Below are positions 48,866 to 58,276 of a stretch of 64,000 nucleotides of DNA, piece after piece. The notes under the pieces were generated by a model. The model was given only the letters and a program-made list of their open reading frames with translations. It did not search any database and was not told the DNA's origin. Numbering within the stretch: the stretch's first letter is position 1; every line of letters starts with the position of its first letter. The stretch comes from an uncultured Halomonas sp. (GTDB lineage Bacteria; Pseudomonadota; Gammaproteobacteria; Pseudomonadales; Halomonadaceae), in the NCBI RefSeq assembly GCF_946887195.1, contig NZ_CAMPKE010000004.1, positions 124,001 through 188,000 of the forward strand. The letters run 5' to 3'. The translations under genes were made by a program, and so were the position numbers.

Positions 48866-49085
48866 CGGCCTATTTCCGAAAGACTTAAGTAATAAAATGC
48901 TGCATAACTGAGCGCCAAAATATCAAACCTGATATCAATGAGGTCTGTATTATCATCGGCAGCCACCTCGGAAACCTTAGGGTGCTCCAATCCATAGGGA
49001 AACAACGCATTTACAGGCAAGAAAAAGTTGCGCGAACCCATAGGTTTGCGCCTGGCTGAGCAGGTGAATATGTTTTGCGAACCCC

Positions 49086-49625
49086 CTAAAGCATCTCGCG
49101 CATGACCGCTTCGAAGGCCGCGGCATCCTTGTCGCTGAAGAAGCATAGGGTCACGTCCAGCTCGTGGTGCGGCAACGCCTCAATCAGCACGTCTAGCACC
49201 ACCCGCGCCGCGTCATCGAACGGGTAGCCGTAAATGCCGGTGGAGATCGCCGGGAAGGCGATGCTGCGGCAGCCGTGCTCGTCGGCCAGCGCCAAGGCGT
49301 TGCGGTAGCAGTTGGCGAGCAGGTGCGATTTGTCCTTGGTTTTGGCGTAGACCGGGCCCACGGTGTGGATCACGTAGCGCGCCGGCAACTTGAAGCCGTC
49401 GGTCAGGGCGACCTCGCCGTCCGGCAGACCGTCGGGCCAGTCGGTATCGCGCAGGTGCTGGCAGGCCTGCTTAAGCTCGGGGCCGGCGGCGCGGTGAATG
49501 GCGCCGTCCACGCCCCCGCCGCCCATCAGCGAGTGGTTGGCGGCGTTGACGATGGCGTCCACCTCGAGCCGGGTGATGTCGCCGGTGATCACGCTGACCT
49601 GGCGTGCGAACAGGTCCTTGTCCAT
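49086..49625 (-). CDS. ymdB: Macrodomain protein, O-acetyl-ADP-ribose deacetylase-like
   Basis: The 179-residue protein has the macrodomain ADP-ribose site: VDAIVNAANHSLMGGGGVDGAIHRAAG and AISTGIYGYP. These are close to the YmdB pattern. Such enzymes remove O-acetyl from ADP-ribose or hydrolyse ADP-ribosylated targets, and YmdB also modulates RNase III in E. coli. The start at 49625 fits the family. The symbol is by similarity pattern only. Confidence 0.9.
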   Translation of the reverse strand: MDKDLFARQVSVITGDITRLEVDAIVNAANHSLMGGGGVDGAIHRAAGPELKQACQHLRDTDWPDGLPDGEVALTDGFKLPARYVIHTVGPVYAKTKDKSHLLANCYRNALALADEHGCRSIAFPAISTGIYGYPFDDAARVVLDVLIEALPHHELDVTLCFFSDKDAAAFEAVMREML

Positions 49626-49687
49626 CGCTCCTCCTAGCGTTGCCTGTAAGTAGCTGAACTCGTCATGAGCGTAGCAGTTGCGACGTG

Positions 49688-50935
49688 TCAGGGGCGCGAT
49701 GCCCGCAGCAGCAGATTGCGAGGCGTCAGTTCACGCTCGCAGAAGGTACCGAGCGTGACCCGGTATCCAGCCTCTTCCAGCAGCATCAGCCGGTCCAGCG
49801 CCAGCCAGATCTCCAGCGGGCGCCGGAATAAATGGCGCACCAGTTCCAGGCGCTGTACTTCGGCTAGCCGTCGCCAGCCCGTGGCCTCCCAATATTCCCA
49901 ATCGATGTGTTCAGGCAATGTGAGCCCCTTCTCCCGCGCCGCCCAGCGGCAGAAGTCGGCGAAGCCTGCCGGCATGCGGCCATAGGCCAGGCTGGGAACC
50001 GGCAGGTAACGGTCGCAGTCGTGCACGTCACGTTGCAGCAGGTCGAAGCCCAGGCGCCAGGCATTGGCGCGCTCGCGCTGCCGGCTCACCGCCGCCGGTG
50101 CGGTCACGGTCTCCTGCACGGCCAGGGCCAGGTCGTCGCGCCGGAGTTGCAGGTCGTACGCTTCGGCAAGCTGCCGGCCTCGCTGCGAAAGCGGCCGGTA
50201 GCGGTCGGCCGCGGTGCGCTGATAGCAACACGGCGCCAGAGTCACGTCGCAGCCTGTGTTCGCCGCGAGTTGCAGCAGTTGCGCATGCAGGTCGCCGCAG
50301 GCGTGAAGGGCGACTACGTGCCCTTGCGGGTCGAGCCAGCGCTCCACGCTCGGGGCCATTACGTCCTGCTGGATCAACGTCAGCGCGACATCCTGACGCT
50401 CGGCCAGTTGCCTGCCCTGCTCGCAGAGTTCGGCCTGCCACTCCAACGCCGTCACCTCATTGCCATGTAGCCGGCTCAGAGTGCGTGCCAGGTGACCCTT
50501 GCCAGCACACCACTCCAGCATGGCCTGGCGAGACTTCGCCTTTACCTGCCGAACGAAGGCCTCCAACTGCTGCCACTTGCGGCCGCCAATGTGATCGCCC
50601 CAGCGGTTCGGCAGTGTCGCTTCGTCAGCGGAGAACCGAGGCAGCCGAACGAGCGCCGCCAACTCGGCCACCGGCAACCAGGTTTCGAGCTCGCTGGCGG
50701 CGAAGGGGTTCGCTTCCAGCCGAATCGCCGTTTTCTCGTCGAGCGCGATCAGAGAGCGATGCAATTCGGCATATTGCGATGCCCAGGGCATCTGCCGATG
50801 CTGGAAGGGCAATGGCCGCCACAACGCCTGCCACTCGGCCAGCAGTTCGGTGAGTCGGTGAAGGCGCTCAGCGTGAGTCATGAGGCGCGGGAGTGACGCG
50901 AGGAGCCGGCCGATCGATGAAGCCTCCACTTGCAT
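49688..50935 (-). CDS. Class I methyltransferase-like protein
   Basis: The 415-residue protein has an SAM-binding motif EWCAGKGHLARTLS (about residue 145) followed by ALEWQAELCEQGRQLAE and VVALHACGDLH. Conserved cysteines in T-L-A-P-C-C-Y-Q-R follow. This resembles the RRNAD1/DUF-type methyltransferase-like group; the substrate is unknown. The frame stays open upstream to a GTG at 50998, but that part is encoded by the edge of a palindromic repeat. ATG 50935 was therefore taken as the start. Confidence 0.7.
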   Translation of the reverse strand: MQVEASSIGRLLASLPRLMTHAERLHRLTELLAEWQALWRPLPFQHRQMPWASQYAELHRSLIALDEKTAIRLEANPFAASELETWLPVAELAALVRLPRFSADEATLPNRWGDHIGGRKWQQLEAFVRQVKAKSRQAMLEWCAGKGHLARTLSRLHGNEVTALEWQAELCEQGRQLAERQDVALTLIQQDVMAPSVERWLDPQGHVVALHACGDLHAQLLQLAANTGCDVTLAPCCYQRTAADRYRPLSQRGRQLAEAYDLQLRRDDLALAVQETVTAPAAVSRQRERANAWRLGFDLLQRDVHDCDRYLPVPSLAYGRMPAGFADFCRWAAREKGLTLPEHIDWEYWEATGWRRLAEVQRLELVRHLFRRPLEIWLALDRLMLLEEAGYRVTLGTFCERELTPRNLLLRASRP

Positions 50936-50967
50936 CGGAGCGCGTAGTGAAGCAGATTCAATGCCAA

Positions 50968-51106
50968 GGAACCTCTGAAAAACTACCTGCGTTGCCACAG
51001 CGACGTTAAAAACAGGCTCAAAATACTCATTTATTGTACATAAACTCCTCTTTTCGCCCTGTTTTTGCCTTGCTGAGACGGCCTCGCCTACGTTTTTCAG
51101 AGATCC
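50968..51106. repeat. Palindromic intergenic element, family 1 copy 2
   Basis: The element has inverted ends (GGAACCTCTGAAAAAC at the left, CGTTTTTCAGAGATCC at the right) and the same core as 31220-31345. Its stem AAAACAGG/CCTGTTTT differs in sequence but not in pairing. It lies between the divergent methyltransferase and cytochrome b561 genes and may carry or disturb their promoters. No target-site duplication was obvious. Confidence 0.7.
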
Positions 51107-51134
51107 CTAACGTCAGATGGGCGAGGTTCGCATC

Positions 51135-51698
51135 ATGATCGCACGCTACGCTTATTCTCATCGCCTGCTGCATTGGCTGGTTGCCGGCCTGGTGATATGT
51201 TCGCTGACCAGCGGCATGACGCTGGGTTGGCTGGGCTTCGAAAATCTCGTCGAACGCTTCGGCAAGGCCGCTACCGACCTTCTCTATCAGTATCACAAGA
51301 CATTCGGTTTACTGATCCTCGGCCTGATGACGCTGCGCCTGATCATCCGGCTGGTCAAGGGCAAGCCAGCCTACGCCGAGCCCCTGCCCACCTTCAACCG
51401 CATCGCCAGTCGCATCGTACATACCCTACTTTATCTGTTGCTGTTCACCATGCCCATACTGGGCTGGCTGGCCACCGACATCGGCAACTTTCCGGTCGAG
51501 TTTTTCGACGCCAACCTGCCGGGATTCATCCCCAAGGACCAGGCTCTATCCGACACTCTGTATGCATGGCATGGCTGGGTCGGCTGGGCGATTCTGGTGC
51601 TGGCGCTGATTCACATTTCCGCTGCGCTTTACCACTGGCGCATTCGCCGCGATGGCGTCATGCAGCGGATGAGTCTGTTCCAGCGCAGAGACTCATGA
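51135..51698 (+). CDS. Cytochrome b561
   Basis: The 187-residue protein has four transmembrane helices and histidines positioned for two haems (YSHRLLHW, YQYHKTFG, and the C-terminal WHGWVGW ... LIHISAALYHW). This is the bacterial cytochrome b561 (CybB) layout, which passes electrons between quinol and periplasmic acceptors. The ATG at 51135 gives the standard start IARYAYSHRL; the frame extends six residues upstream. Confidence 0.9.
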   Translation: MIARYAYSHRLLHWLVAGLVICSLTSGMTLGWLGFENLVERFGKAATDLLYQYHKTFGLLILGLMTLRLIIRLVKGKPAYAEPLPTFNRIASRIVHTLLYLLLFTMPILGWLATDIGNFPVEFFDANLPGFIPKDQALSDTLYAWHGWVGWAILVLALIHISAALYHWRIRRDGVMQRMSLFQRRDS

Positions 51699-51738
51699 CA
51701 GGGGCGGTCAGAATAGCATTCCGCCACCGAGCCATGAT

Positions 51739-53526
51739 ATGACCCAAACCCGTCAGGATCCGCGCATCCTGCTGCGCTTGCTATCGCTGCTGAAACCCTA
51801 TCGCGGGCGACTGATCGGTGCCGGTATCTCCCTACTGGTGGCCTCGGGCAGCGTGCTGTTGATGGGTCAGGGGCTGCGTCTGGTCATCGATCGGGGCTTC
51901 AATGCCAGCGACACGGCAAGCCTCGACCAGGCGCTGATCGCCTTGCTGGGCCTGGTCGGCGTCCTCGCCATCGCCTCGGCGCTGCGTTATTACCTGGTGA
52001 CCTGGATCGGCGAGCGGCTGGCCGCCGATCTGCGTCGTCAGGTATTCGATCACCTACTGACGCTGGAGCCCGGTTTCTTCGAAAACAGCGCTCATCGAAA
52101 CGGCGGCGCCGGCGAGATCCAGTCGCGGCTGACCGCCGATACCAGCGTGCTGCAGAGCCTGTTCGGCTCGTCATTGTCGGTGGCGCTGCGCAATCTGCTG
52201 ATGCTGATCGGCGCGGTGTTCCTGATGTTGATCACCCAGCCCTGGCTCAGCGCTTTGGTGCTACTCGGCATTCCCGCTACGGTGCTGCCGATCCTGTGGT
52301 TCGGGCGCCGTGTGCGACGGCTCTCGCGGCATAGCCAGGACCGGGTTGCCGAGTTGGGGCGTTACGCCGGCGAGGCGCTCGCCGGTATCCGCACGCTACA
52401 GGCCTTCGGTCATGAGGATGCCGACCGTGTCGGTTACGCTCGGCATGTGGAATCCGCCTTTGCGGTTGCCGTGTCGCGTACCCGCCAGCGTGCCTGGCTG
52501 ACCGGCATTGCCATGCTGGCGGTATTCGCGGCGGTCGGCATCATGCTCTGGCAGGGCGGGCATGCCGTGCTGGCGGGCGAGATGAGTGCCGGCGAGCTGT
52601 CGGCGTTCGTGTTCTACGCCGTGCTGGCCGCCGGTGCCGTCGCCGCGCTGGCCGAGGTCGCCGGCGACGTGCAGCGCGCCGCGGGTGCCGCCGAGCGCCT
52701 GCTCGAACTGCTCGATGCGCGTCCGCGCATTCATGCCCCCGCCTCGCCCCGCCCGTTGCCGCAACCGCCGCGCGGCGAGATCGTCATCGAGGGGCTGCGT
52801 TTCGCCTACCCCAGCCGCCCGAAGTCGCCGGCATTGATGGATATCGATGTGCATATCCGCCCCGGCGAGCGCATCGCGCTGGTTGGCCCTTCCGGCGCGG
52901 GCAAGAGCACGCTGCTGCAGTTGCTGCTGCGCTTCTACGACCCTGACGCTGGCCGGCTATGTCTCGATGGCATCGACCTGCGCGAACTCGACCCGCGCGA
53001 GCTGCGCGCGGCAATGGGCATGGTCGCCCAGGAGCCGGTGCTGTTCAGCGGCAGCGCCGCCGACAACATCCGCTACGGCGACCCCAGCGCCGATGACGCC
53101 GCCGTGTGCGCTGCGGCGCGTGACGCCAATGCGCTGGAGTTCATCGAGGCGCTGCCCAACGGTTTCGAGAGCTACCTCGGGCCGGGCGGTGTGCAACTCT
53201 CGGGTGGCCAGCGCCAGCGCCTGGCGATCGCTCGCGCCCTGCTACGCAATCCCGCCGTGCTGTTGCTCGATGAAGCCACCAGTGCGCTGGATGCCGAAAG
53301 CGAGCGATTGGTGCAGGAAGCGCTAAACCGACTGATGATCGATCGCACCAGTCTGGTGGTCGCGCACCGCCTGGCGACGGTCATTTCCGCCGATCGCCTG
53401 CTGGTCTTCGATCATGGGCGATTGGTCGGCGCCGGCACGCATCGTGCCTTGCTTGAAAGTAGCGCCCTGTATCGTCACCTGGCCAGCCTGCAATTCGATC
53501 TCGAAGCGCCGGATCTAGCCGGCTAG
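51739..53526 (+). CDS. ABC exporter with fused membrane and ATPase domains (MsbA-like)
   Basis: The 595-residue half-transporter has six membrane helices (about 20-315) and an ATPase with Walker A GPSGAGKST, signature LSGGQRQRLAIARALL and Walker B VLLLDEATSALD. It belongs to the ABCB/MsbA-like group and would work as a homodimer. The cargo (lipid or drug) cannot be told. It starts 40 bases after the cytochrome gene and may be cotranscribed. Confidence 0.9.
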   Translation: MTQTRQDPRILLRLLSLLKPYRGRLIGAGISLLVASGSVLLMGQGLRLVIDRGFNASDTASLDQALIALLGLVGVLAIASALRYYLVTWIGERLAADLRRQVFDHLLTLEPGFFENSAHRNGGAGEIQSRLTADTSVLQSLFGSSLSVALRNLLMLIGAVFLMLITQPWLSALVLLGIPATVLPILWFGRRVRRLSRHSQDRVAELGRYAGEALAGIRTLQAFGHEDADRVGYARHVESAFAVAVSRTRQRAWLTGIAMLAVFAAVGIMLWQGGHAVLAGEMSAGELSAFVFYAVLAAGAVAALAEVAGDVQRAAGAAERLLELLDARPRIHAPASPRPLPQPPRGEIVIEGLRFAYPSRPKSPALMDIDVHIRPGERIALVGPSGAGKSTLLQLLLRFYDPDAGRLCLDGIDLRELDPRELRAAMGMVAQEPVLFSGSAADNIRYGDPSADDAAVCAAARDANALEFIEALPNGFESYLGPGGVQLSGGQRQRLAIARALLRNPAVLLLDEATSALDAESERLVQEALNRLMIDRTSLVVAHRLATVISADRLLVFDHGRLVGAGTHRALLESSALYRHLASLQFDLEAPDLAG

Positions 53527-53631
53527 CCCACACGCCCTTCACCAGTCTGCAAACGACCGCCGCCGTTCAAGCTCCGATCGCGACTGCCGATAACTAAACT
53601 TAGGAATCGCTGTCAATCGGAACCTGCGAAT

Positions 53632-54549
53632 TTGTCATACCGACGCTTTCTTCTCGCCTTTGCCAGCCTGTTACTGGCCGCCGGCGCCCTGCTCTGGTTC
53701 ATCGCCAGACCCGCGTCTTCAGCGTTCTTCGGCCTGCTCGCCGAGCTCAGCCTGGGCGCCCGCCTGAGCCTGGCCGGGGGATTGCTACTGGCGACGTTGA
53801 CGATGTCGGTGGCGCTGGTACAACGCCAGGTCGCGCGGCCACTGGATCAACTCGTCGATTATGTCAGGCGCCAACAGAATGGGGATCAGGGCGAGCCGCC
53901 AAGAGCCCTGATGGGGCGTCAGGATCAAATCGCACTGCTCACCGGCGAGATCCAGCGCCTGCTGGACACCTTGCGAGAACAGAACGACAAGCTGCTCGAA
54001 CAGACGCTCAACGATCCATTGACCGGGCTGGGCAATCGCCGCCTGCTGGAACAGCGCCTGGACACCGCGCTTCCACTGAGTCGCCGGCGCATGGCGCCGC
54101 TTTCGGCATTGATGATCGATGTCGATCACTTCAAGGCCTATAACGACCACTATGGCCACCCCGCGGGCGACGATTGCCTGCTCGAGATCGCCAACGTGCT
54201 ACGCGATATCTTCCGGCGCGACACGGATATCGTGGTGCGCCTGGGTGGCGAGGAATTCATCGTGGTGTTGCTCGATATCGATCTCGATGAAGCCGTACAA
54301 CTCGCCGAAGCCATGCGCGGCATGCTTCAGGCGGTGGGCATTCCCCATGAAACGTCTCCGACCGCGCCGGTCGTCACCGTCAGCATCGGCGTGGCCACGG
54401 CACAGCCCGGCACGCCGATCGATGTCGAGAATCTGATCGCCTGCGCCGATACCGCGCTTTATCAATGCAAGGCCATGGGCCGTAACTGCATCACCAGTTG
54501 CATCGTCAATATCGACATGACGGTCGCTTCGGTTTCCGTACTCAGTTGA
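53632..54549 (+). CDS. Membrane GGDEF diguanylate cyclase
   Basis: The 305-residue protein has two transmembrane helices (about 5-24 and 42-63), a HAMP-like linker (residues 65-125) and a GGDEF domain with DPLTGLGNRRLLEQRL and RLGGEEF. A TTG at 53632 is the only sensible start; no ATG exists before the catalytic domain. No degenerate I-site RxxD was clearly seen. The sensing part is too short for a large periplasmic domain. Confidence 0.85.
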   Translation: MSYRRFLLAFASLLLAAGALLWFIARPASSAFFGLLAELSLGARLSLAGGLLLATLTMSVALVQRQVARPLDQLVDYVRRQQNGDQGEPPRALMGRQDQIALLTGEIQRLLDTLREQNDKLLEQTLNDPLTGLGNRRLLEQRLDTALPLSRRRMAPLSALMIDVDHFKAYNDHYGHPAGDDCLLEIANVLRDIFRRDTDIVVRLGGEEFIVVLLDIDLDEAVQLAEAMRGMLQAVGIPHETSPTAPVVTVSIGVATAQPGTPIDVENLIACADTALYQCKAMGRNCITSCIVNIDMTVASVSVLS

Positions 54550-54646
54550 TGCAACGGCGTGTGCCTCCACAAGGCGCGAGGCAAGGCAATTGTGGTCGCC
54601 GGATGGCTTTCGTACACTCGTTTGAGTTCATCAACGAGGCAAGTAC

Positions 54647-55504
54647 ATGGCATTCGAGGGAACCTCCACCTACGTCGTCACGGATGCGCTGCGGCTAGCG
54701 GTCGATGCCGCGGTTACGCTGCAACGTCCGCTGCTGATCAAGGGCGAGCCCGGCACCGGCAAGACGCTGCTGGCCGAGGAGCTGGCGCGCTCGCTGGATA
54801 CGCGGCTGATTACCTGGCACATCAAATCCACCACCAAGGCGCATCAGGGGCTCTACGAATACGATGCCGTCAGCCGGTTGCGCGACTCGCAGTTGGGTGT
54901 CGAGGGCGTGCATGACGTGCGCAACTACATCAATAAAGGCAAGCTGTGGGAGGCCTTCGAGGCCGACGAACGCGTGGTGCTGCTGATCGACGAGATCGAC
55001 AAGGCGGATATCGAGTTTCCCAACGATCTGCTTCAGGAACTCGACCGCATGGAGTTCTACGTCTACGAAACCGACCAGACCGTACGTGCACGCCACCGGC
55101 CGATCATCGTCATCACTTCCAACAACGAGAAGGAGTTGCCCGACGCCTTCCTGCGCCGCTGCTTTTTTCACTACATCGACTTTCCCGATCGCGCAACGAT
55201 GCAGCAGATCGTCGATGTGCACTTCCCGGCGATCGCCCCAACGCTGGTTTCCCAGGCGCTGGAAGTGTTCTTCGATCTGCGCCAGGCACCCGGGTTGAGA
55301 AAAAAACCCTCCACCTCGGAGCTCATCGATTGGCTCAAGCTGCTGATGGCCGATGAACTGGCCCAGGAAGCGCTCTACCAGCGCGACCCGAGCAAGGCCA
55401 TCCCGCCGCTGGCCGGGGCGCTGGTCAAGAACGAACAGGATACCGCCCTGCTCGAACGCCTCGCCTTCATGGTGCGCCGCCAGAACAATGGGCAGAGGCG
55501 CTGA
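54647..55504 (+). CDS. MoxR-family AAA+ ATPase
   Basis: The 285-residue ATPase has Walker A GEPGTGKTLLAEELA, Walker B VVLLIDEIDKAD, sensor 1 ITSNNEKELPDAFLRR and an arginine finger in that region. MoxR ATPases act as chaperones together with VWA proteins. The VWA gene follows after three bases, so the two form a unit. The client is unknown. Confidence 0.92.
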   Translation: MAFEGTSTYVVTDALRLAVDAAVTLQRPLLIKGEPGTGKTLLAEELARSLDTRLITWHIKSTTKAHQGLYEYDAVSRLRDSQLGVEGVHDVRNYINKGKLWEAFEADERVVLLIDEIDKADIEFPNDLLQELDRMEFYVYETDQTVRARHRPIIVITSNNEKELPDAFLRRCFFHYIDFPDRATMQQIVDVHFPAIAPTLVSQALEVFFDLRQAPGLRKKPSTSELIDWLKLLMADELAQEALYQRDPSKAIPPLAGALVKNEQDTALLERLAFMVRRQNNGQRR

Positions 55505-55507
55505 CGC

Positions 55508-56683
55508 ATGTTTCTCGGCCTTTTCGATACCGTGAAGCGTGCCGGTGTGCCGGTATCGCTGCGCGAACTGCTCGATCTGCATGCCGCGGTAGAGCGTGGC
55601 GTGACATTCGCCGACAGCGACGAGTTCTATCGCCTGGCGCGGCTGGTGATGGTCAAGGACGAGCGTTACTACGACCGCTTCGATCGCGCCTTCGCTGCCT
55701 GGTTCGATGGCATCGAAAACCTGGATGCCGCTATCGAGGCGCTGATTCCCGACGACTGGCTGCGCCGTGAGTTCGAACGCTCGCTTTCCGATGAGGAGAA
55801 GGCGCGGATCGAATCGCTGGGCGGGCTCGAGCAATTGATCGAGACGTTCAAGAAGCGCCTGGAGGAGCAGCGCGAACGCCATGCCGGCGGCAACAAGTGG
55901 ATCGGCACCGGCGGCACCAGTCCGTTCGGCGCCTACGGTTACAACCCCGAAGGCATACGCATCGGCCAGGATGGCTCGCGGCATCGCCGCGCGGTCAAGG
56001 TCTGGGATGAGCGCCACTATCGCGACTACGACGATTCGCTGGAGCTCGGCACGCGCAACATCAAGATGGCGCTGCGTCGGCTGCGCCGTTTCGCGCGCTC
56101 CGGCGCCGGAGAAGAGTTCGATATCGATAGCACCATCGACGCCACCGCACGCGATGGTGGTCTGCTCAACGTCCGCATGCGCCCCGAGCGCCACAATGCC
56201 GTCAAGGTGTTGTTATTGCTCGATGTCGGCGGCTCGATGGACGATCACATCCACACCTGCGATGAGCTGTTCTCGGCGTGCCGCAGCGAGTTCAAGCATC
56301 TCGAAACCTTCTACTTTCACAACTTCATCTACGAAGGGCTGTGGCGCGACAATCGCCGTCGCCACGAGCGTGTCGGCACCCTGGAGGTGTTGCGTACCTT
56401 TGGCGCCGATTACAAGGCGATCGTCGTCGGCGATGCTGCCATGTCGCCTTATGAAGTCGCCCATCCCGGCGGTAGCGTCGAGCATTTTAACGATGAGGCC
56501 GGCGCGGTCTGGCTCCAGCGACTTACCGAAAAATTCGATAAGTTGGCCTGGCTCAATCCTATGCCTCCTCGCGCCTGGGAGTTCACCCAATCCACTCGAC
56601 TGATTCGTGAATTGATCGAGGAAAGGATGTATCCGATGACGTTGCAGGGCTTGGAAGAGGCCATGCGTGAATTGGTTCGTTGA
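55508..56683 (+). CDS. VWA-domain protein partner of MoxR (CoxE-like)
   Basis: The 391-residue protein has a helical N-terminal half and a C-terminal von Willebrand A domain. Its metal site begins LLLLDVGGSMDDH (D-x-G-x-S in place of D-x-S-x-S). The pairing with the MoxR ATPase is the classic two-gene arrangement known for metal insertion or complex assembly. Nothing else in the area indicates the client. Confidence 0.9.
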   Translation: MFLGLFDTVKRAGVPVSLRELLDLHAAVERGVTFADSDEFYRLARLVMVKDERYYDRFDRAFAAWFDGIENLDAAIEALIPDDWLRREFERSLSDEEKARIESLGGLEQLIETFKKRLEEQRERHAGGNKWIGTGGTSPFGAYGYNPEGIRIGQDGSRHRRAVKVWDERHYRDYDDSLELGTRNIKMALRRLRRFARSGAGEEFDIDSTIDATARDGGLLNVRMRPERHNAVKVLLLLDVGGSMDDHIHTCDELFSACRSEFKHLETFYFHNFIYEGLWRDNRRRHERVGTLEVLRTFGADYKAIVVGDAAMSPYEVAHPGGSVEHFNDEAGAVWLQRLTEKFDKLAWLNPMPPRAWEFTQSTRLIRELIEERMYPMTLQGLEEAMRELVR

Positions 56684-56796
56684 GACCGTCCGGGCGACAA
56701 AACGTTACCAGGCGAGCTTGGGTCGCGCCCGATTACTGTATATAATTACAGTATCTGTATTAGCTTTATCGCTATTTTTGACTATTATGGGAAAGA

Positions 56797-56879
56797 ATAG
56801 TGATATTCGGCTATCGCGTTGGCACAAATATAATAGCTCTATTTAGCTATAAAACCGATTAATAGCCATAATAAGCTAT
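56797..56879. promoter_or_regulatory. Three inverted-repeat operators upstream of satD
   Basis: The same design ATAGC-N8-GCTAT occurs three times: ATAGT...GCTAT (56797-56814), ATAGC...GCTAT (56833-56850) and ATAGC...GCTAT (56862-56879), the last extending to TTAATAGC/GCTATTAA. A fourth weaker TAGC/GCTA pair lies at 56761. The DNA is strikingly AT-rich compared with its flanks. Binding by the helix-turn-helix of SatD is the likely explanation. Confidence 0.7.
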
Positions 56880-56897
56880 TAACGGAAGGGTGCAGTG

Positions 56898-57539
56898 ATG
56901 CATAACATCGGCGTATTGACCGGCGACGTGGTCGGCTCACAGCGAATCCAGGATAGGGAACGGCTCAGCCGCACTCTCGAAGATACCTTGGCACTGCTCG
57001 AATCGCGCTTTGGCGCACGTGGCGACCGCTATCGTGGCGATGGCTTTCAGATCGCCGTGCCCAAGTCCGGCGATGCGATAGTGGCCGCCGTGCTGATGCG
57101 TGCCGCGCTGATCCAGCAGTCGCCGTCCCGCCAGCTGATGTGGGATGCCCGCATCGCCATCGCCATCGGTCCTGGGGAGATACCTGCAGCCAAACGCTTC
57201 GCCGAGGCCGATGGCACCGCCTTCATTCTTTCCGGTCGTCGGCTCGATGCATTAGGCGATGGACCGGATCGGCTGGCCATCGTGACGCCTTCGCCAGCCT
57301 TGAACGGTGAGTTGGCGCTACTGACGCGCTTTGCAGACGACATACTCAGCCATTGGTCGCGTTTCTCCGCCGAAGTGGTGTATTGGAGCTTGCTGCACGA
57401 TGAGTCCCAGCAGGCCTTGGCCAAGCGTTTGGCGCGCACGCAGCCGACGATCAATCGCCGGCTGGTCGCCGCCCGCTGGCCATTGATTCGCGACTATCTC
57501 GACCATGTCGGCACGCGGCTCACGGAGGGCCTGGCATGA
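56898..57539 (+). CDS. SatD family protein
   Basis: The 213-residue protein begins with IGVLTGDVVGSQ, the SatD family start, and has GDRYRGDGFQIAV, which looks like a nucleotide-cyclase-like fold. A C-terminal helix-turn-helix (ALAKRLARTQPTINRRLVAA, about 170-190) follows. The ATG at 56898 is better spaced from GGAAGGG than a GTG three bases earlier. It overlaps the DUF3307 gene by four bases. The function is unknown; control by the upstream operators is inferred. Confidence 0.85.
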   Translation: MHNIGVLTGDVVGSQRIQDRERLSRTLEDTLALLESRFGARGDRYRGDGFQIAVPKSGDAIVAAVLMRAALIQQSPSRQLMWDARIAIAIGPGEIPAAKRFAEADGTAFILSGRRLDALGDGPDRLAIVTPSPALNGELALLTRFADDILSHWSRFSAEVVYWSLLHDESQQALAKRLARTQPTINRRLVAARWPLIRDYLDHVGTRLTEGLA

Positions 57540-58276
57540 CGTATCCTTTTCCCTCGTTGCTACTGGCGCTGCTGTTGGCGCACCTGGTCGGCGATTTCCT
57601 GTTGCAGTGCAGGGCCTGGGTGCGTAGCAAGCAGTGCCATGGCTATCGCTCGCCGGCGTTGTATCTGCACGCCGCCGTCCATACGGCGTTGGCGCTGGCC
57701 GTGCTATTGGTGACTCGCCAACCCATCGATACCGCCATATTGGCTGCACTGTTCATCGGTGGCACCCATCTGCTGATCGATATCTTCAAATGCTACGCTC
57801 CCGAGAAAGTTCGCTACTTTCTGCTCGATCAGGCACTGCATCTGCTCGTTCTGCTCGCGGTCTGGATCTGGCTGGTCAGGCCCTGGACATTACTTGCCGC
57901 CACGGGAAATTGGCTGCTGGACCCGCAAGTGCTGCTGGTGGCACTGGTCTATCTAGCGATCACGCGACCGCTATCGATTCTGATCGCCCTGGTGATGCAT
58001 CGCTGGAGCGTGCAGATCGACAATCGCGGCACGCTGGCCGATGCCGGTGCGCGGATCGGCATTCTGGAGCGCTTCCTGGTGCTGACGTTCGTGCTGGCCG
58101 GCGACTTGACCCCGATCGGCTTTTTGCTGGCCGCCAAATCGGTGCTGCGCTTCGGTGACCTGCGTGAAGATCGCGACCGCAAGCTGACCGAGTACGTGCT
58201 GCTCGGCACCATGCTCAGCTTCGCCCTGACATTGATGCTGGGGCTGGCACTACGCCAGGCATTGCAAACGTTATGA
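57536..58276 (+). CDS. DUF3307 membrane protein
   Basis: The 246-residue protein has about six helices and starts with LLLALLLAHLVGDFLLQ, the DUF3307 signature, followed by HAAVHTALA and GGTHLLIDIFK. SatD-DUF3307 pairs are conserved, so they probably work together. It overlaps its neighbours by four bases on both sides (ATGA). No activity is known. Confidence 0.85.
   Translation: MTYPFPSLLLALLLAHLVGDFLLQCRAWVRSKQCHGYRSPALYLHAAVHTALALAVLLVTRQPIDTAILAALFIGGTHLLIDIFKCYAPEKVRYFLLDQALHLLVLLAVWIWLVRPWTLLAATGNWLLDPQVLLVALVYLAITRPLSILIALVMHRWSVQIDNRGTLADAGARIGILERFLVLTFVLAGDLTPIGFLLAAKSVLRFGDLREDRDRKLTEYVLLGTMLSFALTLMLGLALRQALQTL

Noticed and set aside
54695..56194. Open frame of 499 codons opposite the MoxR and VWA genes
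   Set aside because: It spans two certain genes on the other strand and shows no domain; an effect of high GC third positions.
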